Positions 37,390-46,957 are shown, counted from the first letter of the stretch. The stretch: DNA of 64,000 nucleotides from Actinocorallia sp. API 0066 (GCF_020991275.1 NZ_JAJLQY010000013.1:62001-126000), one strand, 5' to 3'. Numbers and translations: made by a program. Notes: generated by a model from the letters alone, not told the origin.

Positions 37390-38018
37390 CCCCCACGCCC
37401 ACCCCACAACAGGCGAGCACAACCCTCGCGCGCCAGCGCTCACGCCGCCCGATCGACCGGAGCCAACTCCCAGACCGCAGGTCGAAGGGAGGCAGCCAGC
37501 CACACCAGCCTGCCGCTCAATCCGAGGGCAGCGGCATCTGGTTGGGCCGTAGCGCCGCGGCGGGTGAGCGGGAGGCGGCTGCTGCTCGGCCTAGCGAGCG
37601 CGCGAAGCAGAGTCCGCGTGGCTGGCGGGGATGGCCGGTCGGACGGAGGCGACGTCACCGGAAGTCGGCCGGGCGGCAAGCGGGCCGCAACTCAGCGAAG
37701 TAAGCGGCGGAGCCATGCACCGTCACCGGAAGTCGGCGGGCGCCAAGGGGGACGGGAGTGTTGCGGGCACCGTTCGGCCACGTGGGCGGTGGCGGAGCCG
37801 GGCGGTAAGGGGCGTTGGGCGGGCTGGGGAGCTGAGGGAGGGTGGGCGGCAGGAGGGTGCTGGTTGGGATGGAGTGCCGGGGCGGGGTGGCGTCACGGGT
37901 GGGGCGGGGGCGGGCTGCCGGTTGGCCTGGTCGAAGGAGAAGTGCGGCCGAGTGGGGGAAGGCGGGCTGGCGTGGGCGTTGCTTGGACGGGTCCCGGGTG
38001 ACGTCGGCGGGGGAAGGG
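37390..38018. other. Non-coding GC-rich region
   Basis: 629 bases with no convincing gene on either strand; open frames here have Arg/Gly-skewed, low-complexity products and no ribosome sites. It contains a 17-base direct repeat (see separate entry) and becomes strongly G-rich toward 38018. Possibly an old degraded gene or intergenic expansion. Confidence 0.5.
37653..37737. repeat. 17-base direct repeat
   Basis: CGTCACCGGAAGTCGGC is found at 37653-37669 and again, identical, at 37721-37737, 68 bases apart. The flanks (GGGCGGCAAGCGG / GGGCGCCAAGGGG) also resemble each other. Function unknown. Confidence 0.6.
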
Positions 38019-38888
38019 TTAGGGAGGGGGTGGGGGGAGGGTTTTCAGGGCGGTTCGGGTGAGGAGGGTGGGGGTGGGGTGCCAGGGGGTGGTGTCGGTG
38101 GGGGGCCAGGCGTAGGAGGGGGTGTTGGTGGTGAGGAGGGTAAGGAGACGGGGTTCGTCCAGGGTGGTGGCGGACCAGCGGTAGAGGTGCGGGAGGCGGG
38201 GGGAGATGACGCCGACGTCGAGGAGGCGGCCGAGGCCGTGTTCGTCCTTCACGTACGTCTCGACGTCGTCGGCCAGGGGATAGCGGTCGGGCAGGACCCG
38301 GGACAGCGACAGGAAGATGCCGGTCATGCCGAGCCGGGGGTCGCCGAGGAACGGGGCGACGGGCGCCAGCCAGCCCAGCGCGAGGCGCGGCGCCGTCACC
38401 AAGGCGTGGGCATAAAGCACCCGCATCAGGACAAGGTTCATGAAGAACCGCTCCGTCCGGCTCTCGGCCACGGCGAGGTCGTGGTGATCGAGATAGGCCG
38501 AGACGACGCTCAGGTTGTGCGCGCGGTACCAGGTCCGGGTGCTCGGCGCGCGGATGAAGTCGACGGCGGCGGCGACGCTCGGCGCCGTCGGCGGTCCGGC
38601 GCGGCCGTCGACGATGCCCCACGCCTCCCAGCCGTCGCGCAGCAGCCGTTCGTTGACCGCCCGCCACCAGGGGCTCCCGGGCGTCGCGCAGTCGGCGGGG
38701 CACAGGAGGCCGCGGCGTAGCTGCCACCCCATGAACGCGCTCGCCGCCCGCCGGTAGGGCAGGTGCCGTCGGGCGCGGCCGCCCGGCCCGCCGTACAGCC
38801 GCCGCATGAGCGCGAGCCGCCCTTCGGGGTCGTCACGAACCCGACCCACCTGCTCCCGCGCGTAGTCAGCGGCCGGTTTTCGGGACAT
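38019..38888 (-). CDS. Conserved-looking hypothetical protein
   Basis: 289 residues. The body is rich in Trp, Arg and Leu (AFMGWQLRRGLLCPADC, WYRAHNLSVVSAYLDHHDLA, RTERFFMNLVLMRVLYAHAL, LALGWLAPVAPFLGDPRLGM, HLYRWSATTLDEPRLL), all plausible globular helices. There is no signal peptide and no clear membrane span. The last 45 residues are Pro/Thr-rich. I recognise no family. It is read toward the empty region and lies 17 bases downstream of nhaA on the same strand, so it is probably co-transcribed. The C-terminus and stop lie in a G4-prone tract. Confidence 0.65.
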   Translation of the reverse strand: MSRKPAADYAREQVGRVRDDPEGRLALMRRLYGGPGGRARRHLPYRRAASAFMGWQLRRGLLCPADCATPGSPWWRAVNERLLRDGWEAWGIVDGRAGPPTAPSVAAAVDFIRAPSTRTWYRAHNLSVVSAYLDHHDLAVAESRTERFFMNLVLMRVLYAHALVTAPRLALGWLAPVAPFLGDPRLGMTGIFLSLSRVLPDRYPLADDVETYVKDEHGLGRLLDVGVISPRLPHLYRWSATTLDEPRLLTLLTTNTPSYAWPPTDTTPWHPTPTLLTRTALKTLPPPPP

Positions 38889-38905
38889 GTCCCTATTCTG
38901 CGTGC

Positions 38906-40774
38906 TCAGCGCTGCTCCGCGGGGCTTGTCCGGGACGCCTCGAGTTCGCGGGCCAGCGTCTGGGCGTCGAAGGGGCCGATGTGCCTACGGTCGCCGACAA
39001 AGAAGGTGGGCGTGCCGCGGGCGCCGCTGGCCTCGGCGCTGGCCAGGTCGGCGCGGACGCGGGCGGCCGTCGCCTCCGACTCCAGGTCGCGCAGGAACTG
39101 TTCGACGTCGAGGCCGAGTTCTCCGGCGTATCCCGCGATGTCCTCGAATTCGAGTTCGTCCTGGTGTGCGAAGAGCGTGTCGTGCATCTCCCAGAACCTG
39201 CCCTGGTCCCCCGCCGCGATCGCGGCCCGCGCGGCGAGTTCGGCCTGCGGGTGCACGTCGCTGAGGGGCAGGTGCCGGAAGACGTAGCGCAGTTCGTCGC
39301 CGAACCGCTGGCGCATCTCGCGGGCCGCGCCGGTGGCCCTCGCGCAGAAGGGGCACTGGAAGTCGCCGTACTCGACGAGGGTGAGCGGGGCGTCGACGGG
39401 GCCCCTGATGTGGTCGACGTCCGGGTCGACGGGCCGGTCGAGGAAGCGGGGGAGGTCGGCGTCGCCCTCGCCGAGGAAGACGGCGGCGATCCGGAAGATC
39501 ACCCAGCCGACGAGCGTCGCGAGCACCGCCGCGAGCAGGACACCGACCGTCGCCTCGTCGCGCAGGATCGGGTCGTCGAACGCGAGGCCCGCGATGAGCA
39601 GCGAGACGGTGAACCCGATGCCCGACAGCGCCGCCCCGCCCAGGAGGTTGCCTCGGCCGACGCCCTGCGGGAGTTCGCCCATGCCGAGCCGGGTCGCGAG
39701 CAGCGCCGTCCCGCCTACGCCGACGATCTTGCCCACCACCAGCGCGCACACGACGCCCCAGGTAAGCGGCGACTTCAGGGCTTGGAACAGGACGCCGTCG
39801 CGTAGGTCGACTCCGGCGTTGGCCAGCGCGAACAGAGGCACGACGACGTAACTGGCCCACGGATGCAACTGGAGCTGCAACCGTTCGTTGACCGACACCG
39901 CCCGTTGCAGCCCGAGGCGGGCCGACCTGCCCACCTCGACCCGAGGCGACTGACGGAAGGCACGGAACCGTTGGGCGGCCTCCTTCACCGCCTCCCTGGC
40001 CGGTTCGTGCGCGGCGATGAGGAGGCCGCCGAGCATGCCCGCGATGGACCCATGCAGGCCCGCCTCGTACGTCGCCAGCCACAGCGCCACCGCGACGATC
40101 ACGTACGGCGAGGTGCGCCACACGCCCAGCCGCGACATCAGCGCGAGCGCCCCGCACAGGACGGCCATCGCGATGAGAGGCGGCACGTTCAGGTGGTCGG
40201 AGTAGACGAGGCCGATGACGCTCACCGCGACGATGTCGTCGATCACCGTGAAGATCAGCAGGAAGATGCGCAGCTGGGTGGAGAACCGCGGCCCGATCAG
40301 GGCGAGCGCGCCCAGCATGAACGCGGTGTCGGTGCCGATCACGACGCCCCAGCCGCGCGACGCCTCCCCCGAGGAGTTGATCGCCAGGAAGATCAGCGCG
40401 GGCACGACGATGCCGCCGAGCGCCGCCATGACGGGCACCGCCGCCCGACGCGGATCCGTCAGCTCCCCGACGGAGAACTCGTGCCGCACCTCAAGCCCGA
40501 CGACAAAGAAGAACAACGCCATCAGACCGTCGTTGACCCAGTGCTCAAGGTTCATCGACAGTGAGCCGTCGCCGATCGAGATCGACGCGTCCGTGTGCCA
40601 CAACGCCTCATACATGTGCGACCACGGCGAATTCGCCCACACCAGCGCCAACAGCGTCGCGCCCAACAGCAGCCCGGCGCTCCCGGCCTCCGTCGCCATG
40701 AACCGCCTGACGGGCCCCGACAACTGCGCCAACAGGGCGCCTTCCCGCGCCCTGGTCTCCGACCGCGTCTTCAT
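38906..40774 (-). CDS. nhaA: Na+/H+ antiporter NhaA fused to a DsbA-like thioredoxin domain
   Basis: 622 residues from the ATG at 40772-40774 (a GTG 18 bases earlier is possible). Residues about 1-420 are Nha[33 protein letters not shown] and the ion-binding double Asp in [11 protein letters not shown], with about eleven to twelve membrane helices. Residues about 440-622 are a DsbA/thioredoxin-like domain with active-site CPFC in [13 protein letters not shown] and the cis-Pro loop GTPTFFVGD. The fusion is known in actinobacteria. The antiporter exchanges Na+ for H+; the thioredoxin part may sense redox state or fold the transporter, and its membrane side cannot be settled here. Confidence 0.92.
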   Translation of the reverse strand: MKTRSETRAREGALLAQLSGPVRRFMATEAGSAGLLLGATLLALVWANSPWSHMYEALWHTDASISIGDGSLSMNLEHWVNDGLMALFFFVVGLEVRHEFSVGELTDPRRAAVPVMAALGGIVVPALIFLAINSSGEASRGWGVVIGTDTAFMLGALALIGPRFSTQLRIFLLIFTVIDDIVAVSVIGLVYSDHLNVPPLIAMAVLCGALALMSRLGVWRTSPYVIVAVALWLATYEAGLHGSIAGMLGGLLIAAHEPAREAVKEAAQRFRAFRQSPRVEVGRSARLGLQRAVSVNERLQLQLHPWASYVVVPLFALANAGVDLRDGVLFQALKSPLTWGVVCALVVGKIVGVGGTALLATRLGMGELPQGVGRGNLLGGAALSGIGFTVSLLIAGLAFDDPILRDEATVGVLLAAVLATLVGWVIFRIAAVFLGEGDADLPRFLDRPVDPDVDHIRGPVDAPLTLVEYGDFQCPFCARATGAAREMRQRFGDELRYVFRHLPLSDVHPQAELAARAAIAAGDQGRFWEMHDTLFAHQDELEFEDIAGYAGELGLDVEQFLRDLESEATAARVRADLASAEASGARGTPTFFVGDRRHIGPFDAQTLARELEASRTSPAEQR

Positions 40775-40989
40775 CGGCGGCCCCCGGACCACGCCAGCCG
40801 CCCCGCGGCCCCATCCCTCACGATCATGTAGCTCATTCTCCGCACTCCAGCCCCGGGCACACCACCCAACCGCCCAACCTCACACCCACCCCTACCCCCT
40901 CCCCCCACAACAATCTCCGTCCCGCCGGCGGAAACGCGATACTCACCGTCAGGACACCCCTGCCGTCGGTCACGGCCCTTCCCGGCGGT

Positions 40990-43572
40990 TCAGGGGGTGA
41001 GCATGTCGGCCAGGTCGGCCCTGTCGTTGACGCCGAGGCGGGCGTAGACAGCGACGAGATGGTTCGACACCGTACGGACAGAGGTGTGCAGAAGGGTCGC
41101 TATCTCCCGGTTGCTCAGGCCGGACGCGGCGAGTCCCGCGACCTCCCGCTGTCGCGCCGTCAGCTCCGGGAACGCGAGCCCCACCAGCGCGGGCGTGCGC
41201 GCGCCCTGGCAGCGGGCCGCGAGCCGCCAGCCGCGCGCCCGCGCCGCGCGGGCCGCCCGCGCCGACCCCGCCCGCTCGTACGCCGCCGCCGCGTGCGCCT
41301 CGGCCTCGGCCGCGTAGAGCACGAGGCCCGCGTTCTGGAAGCCGCGCGCCGTCCGCTCCAGCGCGATGGCGTCACCGGCCGCCGCGCCCGCGGCGTGCCC
41401 GGCGCACAGCTCCGCGAGCGCGCCGCCCATCCGTCCGGCGAGCGCGGCGAGCCGGTCGGCGACGAGCGCGGCGCGGCCGAGCCGGACGACGTCGTGCAGG
41501 GCGAACACCAGATAGCCGCCGAGCCCCCGTCGTTCCGCCTCGGCGGCGCAGGCCAGGGCTGCCTCGACGGCGCCCGAGCCGTCGCCGTCGAGGGCGGCGA
41601 CCCAGGTCGCGGCGAGCCGGGCCGGGAAGTCGATCAGCTCGAAGCCGGGCGCGCCCCGCGCGACCGCCGCCGCCAACGTGGGCTCGGCCTCCGCTCTGAG
41701 CCCCAGGAGCGCCGCCGCGTGGGCGAGTTCACCGAGGCAGAGGCCGGAGAAACCCGCCGTGCCGTCGGTGAGCCGTGCCGCGCCCTCGCGCGCCGTCTCC
41801 AGCGCCTCCCTGGTCCGCCCGAGCAGGCGCAGAATCTGCGCGCGGTGTCCGAGGAACCCGGCGACCCCGAGGTTCCAGCCCGCGAACCGCGCCTCGAACC
41901 GCCGGGTCATCTCGTCGGCGACGGCCAACGCGCCCGTGACGTCGCCGGTGGACACCCGTCCGACGAGCCGCGCGCACTGCACGCTCGTCTCCGCGTCGGC
42001 GATCGCGTCCCAGCCGTCGTAAGCCGAGAACGCCGCTTCCGCGCTGGTCTCTGTCGTCGCCGCGTCCTCGGTGTAGGCGGCGAGGATCGTGCGACCCACC
42101 GCCGCGTAGGCGCCCGCCCGGCCTGTCAGCGCGGGGCCTGTGAGCGCGTGGCGCGCCCGCGCGAAGTCACCGCGCTGCGCGCTGATCCAGGCGCGCATTC
42201 CAGTGATCTCCGGCGATTCCCCCGCGACGGCCCCCGCCGCCTCGTCCAGTACCGTCAGCGGATCCGCCACGGAGAAACCGGTCAGACCAATACCGAAGGC
42301 ACGCATCGCCGCGAGTTCGACGATCTCCGCGTCGTCACGGCCCTCACGTCCGGCGAGCAGAACGTCGGCCTCCGCGCCGCGTCCCGTCAGGTACAGGACA
42401 CGGGCGAGAGCGACCGCCGCGCCGTGGCCGCCGCCCGCCGCGAGCGCGGCGCGGGCGAGCCGCTCGGCGAGCCCGAGATCGTAGGCGGCCGTGGCGCGCA
42501 GGCACCCGTCCACCGCGCCTTCCGGGTCCTGCGGCGCGCCGCTCTCCAGCCGCCACACCGCCACCTGGAACCGATCGGCAGCCCGGCGCATGCCGGTCGC
42601 CTCGACGGCCGCGGCGAGGGCCGCCAGGGTCCGCCGGATCAGCAGCGGACTCGCCTCGCCGCGCGCCAACTCGCCGTACAGGGGGTGACCAAGGCAGGCG
42701 TCGATACGGCGGCCGTCGGACGTCAACCGGATCAGGCCGCGCGCCACTGCCCCCTCCACCGCGGCGTCGGAGGTGAGCCGCGCGAGCGGCTCGGCGGCCA
42801 GCGGCTCGCCCAGCGCGACGAGGCGCAGCACCTCGCGTTCGGCGGCGGGCACCTCGCCCGCCCGGTGCCGGATGAGGTCCTGGAGCCTCGGCGTCATCGG
42901 CAGGTCGCCGTCCCAGCGCCAGATCCCGGTGTGCTCGGCCAGGTGTCCGCCCGCCGTCCCCGCCTCGACCAGCTCGCGCAGGAACAGCGCGTTGCCGCCC
43001 GCCGTCCGCCACAGCCGCGCCGCCGTGTAGTGCAGCACGGGGCCGCCGAGCGCGCCGCGCAGGATCGCCGCCGACTCCGCCAGCGTCAGCGGGGCCACCG
43101 GGAGGAGCGAGCAGGGACCCTCCTTCCACAGCGAGCGCACCGCGTCAGGGACGGGCTCGCCCTCCCGCACCGTCGCGAGCACCCGGTGCCCCCGGTGCAC
43201 GACAAGGTGCTTGACCAGCGCGGCCGAGGCCGGATCGAGGAGGTGGGCGTCGTCCACGACGAGGAGCAGCGCACCGGCCCCGCCCGTGATCGCCTCCTCC
43301 GCCCACCGCAGCGGATTCGACATCGTCCGCACGTCGGGGACGGGCAGCAGATGCCCGAACACGCCGAACGGCAGCCGCGCCGCCGCCCGCGTCGCGGCCA
43401 CCCGCAGCACCCGCGGACCGCCCGGCGGCAGGAGTTCGACGGCCTCCGCCGCGAGCCTGCTCTTGCCGACCCCCGCGTCCCCCGTCAGCACCGCCCCGCC
43501 GGGCGCGCGCACCCGTTCGCCGATCTCGCCGAGCAGCGCCGCCCGCCCGGCGAACGGCCAATGCCCTCGCAC
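40990..43572 (-). CDS. Large LuxR-family regulator with AAA/STAND ATPase domain
   Basis: 860 residues from the GTG at 43570-43572, giving the family-typical opening VRGHWPFAGRAALL; a longer start at 43632 would place the start codon beside a hairpin. Walker A is LTGDAGVGKSRLA, Walker B ALLLVVDDAHLLDP. A long helical (TPR-like) middle follows. The C-terminus is a LuxR HTH: LTARQREVAGLAASGLSNRE, IATLLHTSVRTVSNHLVAVY. Such MalT-like STAND proteins activate transcription when a ligand opens the ATPase. It lies downstream of a DUF4386-type membrane protein gene whose promoter holds an inverted repeat, a plausible target. Confidence 0.9.
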   Translation of the reverse strand: MRGHWPFAGRAALLGEIGERVRAPGGAVLTGDAGVGKSRLAAEAVELLPPGGPRVLRVAATRAAARLPFGVFGHLLPVPDVRTMSNPLRWAEEAITGGAGALLLVVDDAHLLDPASAALVKHLVVHRGHRVLATVREGEPVPDAVRSLWKEGPCSLLPVAPLTLAESAAILRGALGGPVLHYTAARLWRTAGGNALFLRELVEAGTAGGHLAEHTGIWRWDGDLPMTPRLQDLIRHRAGEVPAAEREVLRLVALGEPLAAEPLARLTSDAAVEGAVARGLIRLTSDGRRIDACLGHPLYGELARGEASPLLIRRTLAALAAAVEATGMRRAADRFQVAVWRLESGAPQDPEGAVDGCLRATAAYDLGLAERLARAALAAGGGHGAAVALARVLYLTGRGAEADVLLAGREGRDDAEIVELAAMRAFGIGLTGFSVADPLTVLDEAAGAVAGESPEITGMRAWISAQRGDFARARHALTGPALTGRAGAYAAVGRTILAAYTEDAATTETSAEAAFSAYDGWDAIADAETSVQCARLVGRVSTGDVTGALAVADEMTRRFEARFAGWNLGVAGFLGHRAQILRLLGRTREALETAREGAARLTDGTAGFSGLCLGELAHAAALLGLRAEAEPTLAAAVARGAPGFELIDFPARLAATWVAALDGDGSGAVEAALACAAEAERRGLGGYLVFALHDVVRLGRAALVADRLAALAGRMGGALAELCAGHAAGAAAGDAIALERTARGFQNAGLVLYAAEAEAHAAAAYERAGSARAARAARARGWRLAARCQGARTPALVGLAFPELTARQREVAGLAASGLSNREIATLLHTSVRTVSNHLVAVYARLGVNDRADLADMLTP

Positions 43573-43611
43573 GCCGGCAGCATAGGGGCCGGGCGCCCCC
43601 AGATCCGTGTC

Positions 43612-43629
43612 AGGCGGCACAAGCCGCCT
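43612..43629. terminator. Short hairpin between membrane protein and LuxR genes
   Basis: AGGCGGC (43612-43618) pairs with GCCGCCT (43623-43629) over a 4-base loop, downstream of the DUF4386-type gene's stop. It may terminate that transcript and argues for the LuxR gene starting at 43572 rather than 43632. Confidence 0.5.
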
Positions 43630-43667
43630 CACCCGGCCATCCGCCCGGCCCCCGGCTCAGGCCCCCG

Positions 43668-44348
43668 TCATGCGCGTGTCCAGCCCGTGCCGTCACGCAC
43701 GATCCGCTGAGCCACCCACGCCCCCGTGACGGCCTGGAGCACCGCCGCGAGCGCGAGCAGGACGAGTACCCCCGTCGCCTGCCCTACCAGCAGCACCGGC
43801 ACCGACGCGACGAACACCCACCCCACCCACGCCGCGACCCGGCCCGACCTGGCGAGCGCGACCCCGATGAGGACCGGACCCAGCAGCATCCCGGCGATCG
43901 CCAGCAGCGAGGGCCAGGTCAGCACCGGTGACGCCGCGACCCCGTCGTCGAGGATCCTGACCGTCACCGCCTGGTCCACCCCCGCCTCGGCTGCCGCGAG
44001 CAGCAGGAAGTCCTGCGACATCAGCAGCGTCAGCTGCGCCGCGGAGCCGACCGCGAACAGCACGAGCCCGGCCCCCGCCGTGCGCCTGGCCCCCGCCAGC
44101 GCGACAAGCCCGATCAGCAGGACGGCGGGCACATACAGAATCCCGTAAAGCAGGTTGAACAGGACGTAGACGCTCAACTTCCCCGACGCGGCGACGGAAT
44201 CCGCCACCATCTCCGACGTCTCCGACATCCCCGGGTAGGGCAGGAACAGGGCACCCACGGCCACCGAGAGCGGTCCGAGGACGGCGAGCGCACCCGCTGC
44301 CGTCCGTCCCGTCGTCCGCCGCCCGTGCACCGTCTCCGCTGTCGTCAT
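43668..44348 (-). CDS. DUF4386-type integral membrane protein
   Basis: 226 residues from the ATG at 44346-44348 with GGAGG six bases upstream. Six hydrophobic helices are evident: ALAVLGPLSVAVGALFL, LFNLLYGILYVPAVLLIGLVAL, GAGLVLFAVGSAAQLTLLM, SLLAIAGMLLGPVLIGVAL, VGWVFVASVPVLLVG and VLVLLALAAVLQAV. The overall topology is that of DUF4386 proteins, function unknown. It precedes the LuxR-type gene with a hairpin between, and an 8-base perfect inverted repeat lies about 60-77 bases upstream. Confidence 0.75.
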   Translation of the reverse strand: MTTAETVHGRRTTGRTAAGALAVLGPLSVAVGALFLPYPGMSETSEMVADSVAASGKLSVYVLFNLLYGILYVPAVLLIGLVALAGARRTAGAGLVLFAVGSAAQLTLLMSQDFLLLAAAEAGVDQAVTVRILDDGVAASPVLTWPSLLAIAGMLLGPVLIGVALARSGRVAAWVGWVFVASVPVLLVGQATGVLVLLALAAVLQAVTGAWVAQRIVRDGTGWTRA

Positions 44349-44406
44349 CACGAACCTCCAGAAGATGGACTGCTTCAGGAGTGTGCGCGGTCGGCCAGAC
44401 AATCGC

Positions 44407-44425
44407 TTGAGTAGGCCCTACTCAA
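44407..44425. promoter_or_regulatory. Perfect inverted repeat, probable LuxR-type operator
   Basis: TTGAGTAG-GCC-CTACTCAA is a perfect 8-base inverted repeat with a 3-base centre, upstream of the DUF4386-type gene. LuxR-type regulators bind dyads of this size, and such a protein is encoded next in the same direction. The binding is inferred. Confidence 0.65.
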
Positions 44426-44482
44426 TCAAGCCAGCCCGCCCCGGCGGAAGGAGCACCCGGTCCTGACGGTCTCGCCTTGGGG

Positions 44483-44908
44483 TCAGGAGAGGGAGGTGCC
44501 GTAGATGCGGGTGACGGTCATGGTCATGAGGACTCGGCGGTCGGTGACCATGACGGAGCGGTATTCGGGCCAGTCGGGATGGTCGCCGGCGGCCAGGCGG
44601 TAGTAGTCGACCAGGGCTTCTACCTCGGGGCCGTGGGGGTCGGTGCCGGGGCCGGTGAGGGTGACGGGGCCTTCGGCGGTGGCCCAGGAGCGGCCGTCTG
44701 GGGAGGTGACCTCCAGGGCGGCTCTCGGGTCTCGGCGGAGGTTGACGGTCTTGGCGCGGCCCTCGGTCATCGAGACGTAGAGGAGTTCGTTCGGGCGGTC
44801 GTAGAACGGGAGGACCGGCGAGAGTTGAGGCAGGCCGTTGGCTTTGATCGTCGCCAGGACTCCCAGGCGGCTTTCGGCGAGCAGGGTGCGCGGATCGAAG
44901 GCGGTCAT
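44483..44908 (-). CDS. PPOX-class (F420/FMN-dependent) oxidoreductase
   Basis: 141 residues from the ATG at 44906-44908. The split-barrel pattern LLAESRLGVLATIKANGLPQLSPVLPFYD, LLYVSMTEGRAKTVNLRRDPRAALEV, GPVTL and EYRSVMVTDRRVLMTMTVTRIYG matches PPOX-class flavin/F420-binding proteins common in actinobacteria. It likely reduces a small unsaturated substrate using F420 or FMN. It is 60 bases downstream of the 601-residue unknown gene on the same strand. The 3' end is C-rich on the coding strand. Confidence 0.85.
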   Translation of the reverse strand: MTAFDPRTLLAESRLGVLATIKANGLPQLSPVLPFYDRPNELLYVSMTEGRAKTVNLRRDPRAALEVTSPDGRSWATAEGPVTLTGPGTDPHGPEVEALVDYYRLAAGDHPDWPEYRSVMVTDRRVLMTMTVTRIYGTSLS

Positions 44909-44968
44909 ACCGAAGATCAACTCATGATCGGGCCCCGCCTATTCCCCGACCCGCGCGCGCCCGTCCAC

Positions 44969-46774
44969 TCAGTGCTTGTGGCCGCCCCGCTTTCCGACGA
45001 CCTCCCACTTGTCGATGGTGCCGCCGACGGCCTGCCAGAGGGTGCTCTTGTCCGCGTCGCTCAGGCCCTCGTCCGGCCCGGTGTAGGCGGCGCAGATCCG
45101 CTGCTTGACCCGGGCCTTGTGCAGCGCCTGCGCGGCCCGGATCGCGACCTTCGTCTGCCACGCGAACTCGGCCCAGGAGTCGCCCAAGGCCGCCTTGATG
45201 CTCTTGACGCCCAGCTCCTGCTGCCACTTCCCGCACAGCAGCGTGAACGCCTCCGCCACCGGGCGCGGCTTGAAGACCTTGGTGCCGTCCGCGGGCTCGC
45301 TGTTCGCGGCCTGGAAGATGGCCCCGCGCGTCGGCGGCGCGCCGAACCCGAGGATTCCGGCCACGGCGAGGGCGGCGTCGGCCAGTTCCTTCTGGTTGTC
45401 CAGGACGCTGCGGTCGAGCGTCGCGGCGAGCGCCTGCTTTCCGGACGCCGACGGCACGTGGCCCAGCTCGACCCGGTGGTATCCGGGGACGGGCCCCTGC
45501 CACTGCTCCATGCGGCCCTCCTGGAGGTTGTAGATCTCCTCCAGGTAGACGGTGCGGGCGCCGAGCAGCGCGGGGCCTTCGAGCGCGCCGCTGCGCATCC
45601 CGATGTTCATGAAGTTGTAGCCCGCTTTGACCAGGTAGGCGAAGAGCGCGAGCTGCATCCGCCTGTCGCCGGTGATGAACGGACTCTCCTTGTCGTTCCA
45701 GAATTCGGTGAGATCGACGTCGACGACCTTTTCGAGCTTGTGCCCGCCGTCGCCCACGATGACGATCTTGGCGTTCTCGATGAGACCTTTCTCCCTGATC
45801 GTCGCGATCAGGTCGGTCGTCGCCTTGACGCTGGTGTCCAGTTCGGGGTGGGCGCCGCCGGCCGCGCCGCTGCGGCGGAACCACAGGAAGGCGTAGGCGT
45901 TCTGCTTGGTGAAGCGTTCGGCGACCCACGCGGCGATGGTCTTGCCGCCCGGCACGAGCGACACGGCACCCGTCTCCCAGCCCTTGGGCAGCCAGGCGGC
46001 CTGGAGCGCCGCCTGGGAGTTCTTGGCGGACGTCCCGAACGCTTCGGCGACGATCCGTGTCGCGTTCCCGATCGCCACGCACGTCCCGGTGCCGGAGACG
46101 ATCTTCGGCGCGCCCTTCGGGAAGACCGAAGGCGGGAAGTACCCCTCAAGGCTGTAGCGGTAGGCGAGCCTGGCGTTGTGCACCGGGATCAGCGCGATCC
46201 GGCGCCCGCCCGCCAGCGGGCAGCTGTTGTAGAAGCGCAGGAGGACGTCGGCGCGCTTCCTGTGGTCCGCGGAGGCGGACTCGTAGAAGAAGGCGAGCCC
46301 GGCCCCGTGGTGCAGGGTGAGGGCGGCGTGCACGCCGAAGGTGTCGCCGCTCATGTAGTCGGCCTGGGCGATGACGATCTCCAGGTCGTCCCCGGCCGGG
46401 TCGTAGCGGTACACCTCGGGTGTCGCGAACTTGTCGCCGACCTTCTGGACGGCCGCGCGGATCGCCTCCGACGCGCCGTACACGTGCTTGTCGAGGATCT
46501 CCTCGACCTTGGGGTTGCTCTTGCGCGGGTGGAAGGCGTCGAGCATCGAGTCGACGAGGTCGAGCCATGCCCCGCGCGCGTCGATGCCCTCCGGCGTGGG
46601 CGGCAGCTTGAGCATGTCCAGGACCTGCTCGTGGACGCTCCTGGCGACCCACGCCAGCTCGCGCAGCGTGTCCTCGGTGAGCGGCTCCTCCTCCTTCAGC
46701 CTGGGGAGCAGCGCCTTGACGATCAGTCGTGTGTGATGGAAACGCGGAAGCCGCTCGATGAATGGAGTGGTCAT
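44969..46774 (-). CDS. Large protein of unknown function, 601 residues
   Basis: 601 residues from the ATG at 46772-46774 with GAGAGGAC upstream. No signal peptide or membrane span. The N-terminal third is helical and charged (RLPRFHHTRLIVKALLPRLK, TLRELAWVARSVHEQVLDML). The middle has mixed alpha/beta character: ALIPVHNARLAYRYSLEGYF, IVSGTGTCVAIGNATRIV, AKIVIVGDGGHKLEKVVDVD. A conserved-looking stretch follows (GDRRMQLALFAYLVKAGYNF, MNIGMRSGALEGPALLGART, VYLEEIYNLQEGRMEQW), with some resemblance in pattern to nucleotide-sugar enzymes but not enough to assign. The C-terminus is Lys/His-rich. It follows the amidoligase genes on the same strand after 183 bases. Confidence 0.75.
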   Translation of the reverse strand: MTTPFIERLPRFHHTRLIVKALLPRLKEEEPLTEDTLRELAWVARSVHEQVLDMLKLPPTPEGIDARGAWLDLVDSMLDAFHPRKSNPKVEEILDKHVYGASEAIRAAVQKVGDKFATPEVYRYDPAGDDLEIVIAQADYMSGDTFGVHAALTLHHGAGLAFFYESASADHRKRADVLLRFYNSCPLAGGRRIALIPVHNARLAYRYSLEGYFPPSVFPKGAPKIVSGTGTCVAIGNATRIVAEAFGTSAKNSQAALQAAWLPKGWETGAVSLVPGGKTIAAWVAERFTKQNAYAFLWFRRSGAAGGAHPELDTSVKATTDLIATIREKGLIENAKIVIVGDGGHKLEKVVDVDLTEFWNDKESPFITGDRRMQLALFAYLVKAGYNFMNIGMRSGALEGPALLGARTVYLEEIYNLQEGRMEQWQGPVPGYHRVELGHVPSASGKQALAATLDRSVLDNQKELADAALAVAGILGFGAPPTRGAIFQAANSEPADGTKVFKPRPVAEAFTLLCGKWQQELGVKSIKAALGDSWAEFAWQTKVAIRAAQALHKARVKQRICAAYTGPDEGLSDADKSTLWQAVGGTIDKWEVVGKRGGHKH

Positions 46775-46957
46775 CGTGTCCTCTCGGGTCGGTCCCCTGT
46801 CGACTGTCGACCGAGGCCCAGTGAGGCACAGGCGGACGTGACGCGTCAACGTGCTCCGTGACCGCATCATGGCGATGCGTGAGTCCGCAATGAGACTCTC
46901 CGCCGTTTTCGCCCGTCCTAACCGCCGGTCAGCTGACAGGGGACCGACCCGAGGGGA

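Noticed and set aside
37390-38062. Several open frames of 130-210 codons in the region after the TetR gene
   Set aside because: Low-complexity Arg/Gly/Ser products, no ribosome sites, and no family resemblance.
41059-43710. An 883-codon plus-strand frame over the LuxR regulator
   Set aside because: Antisense shadow; Arg/Gly-rich with no family features.
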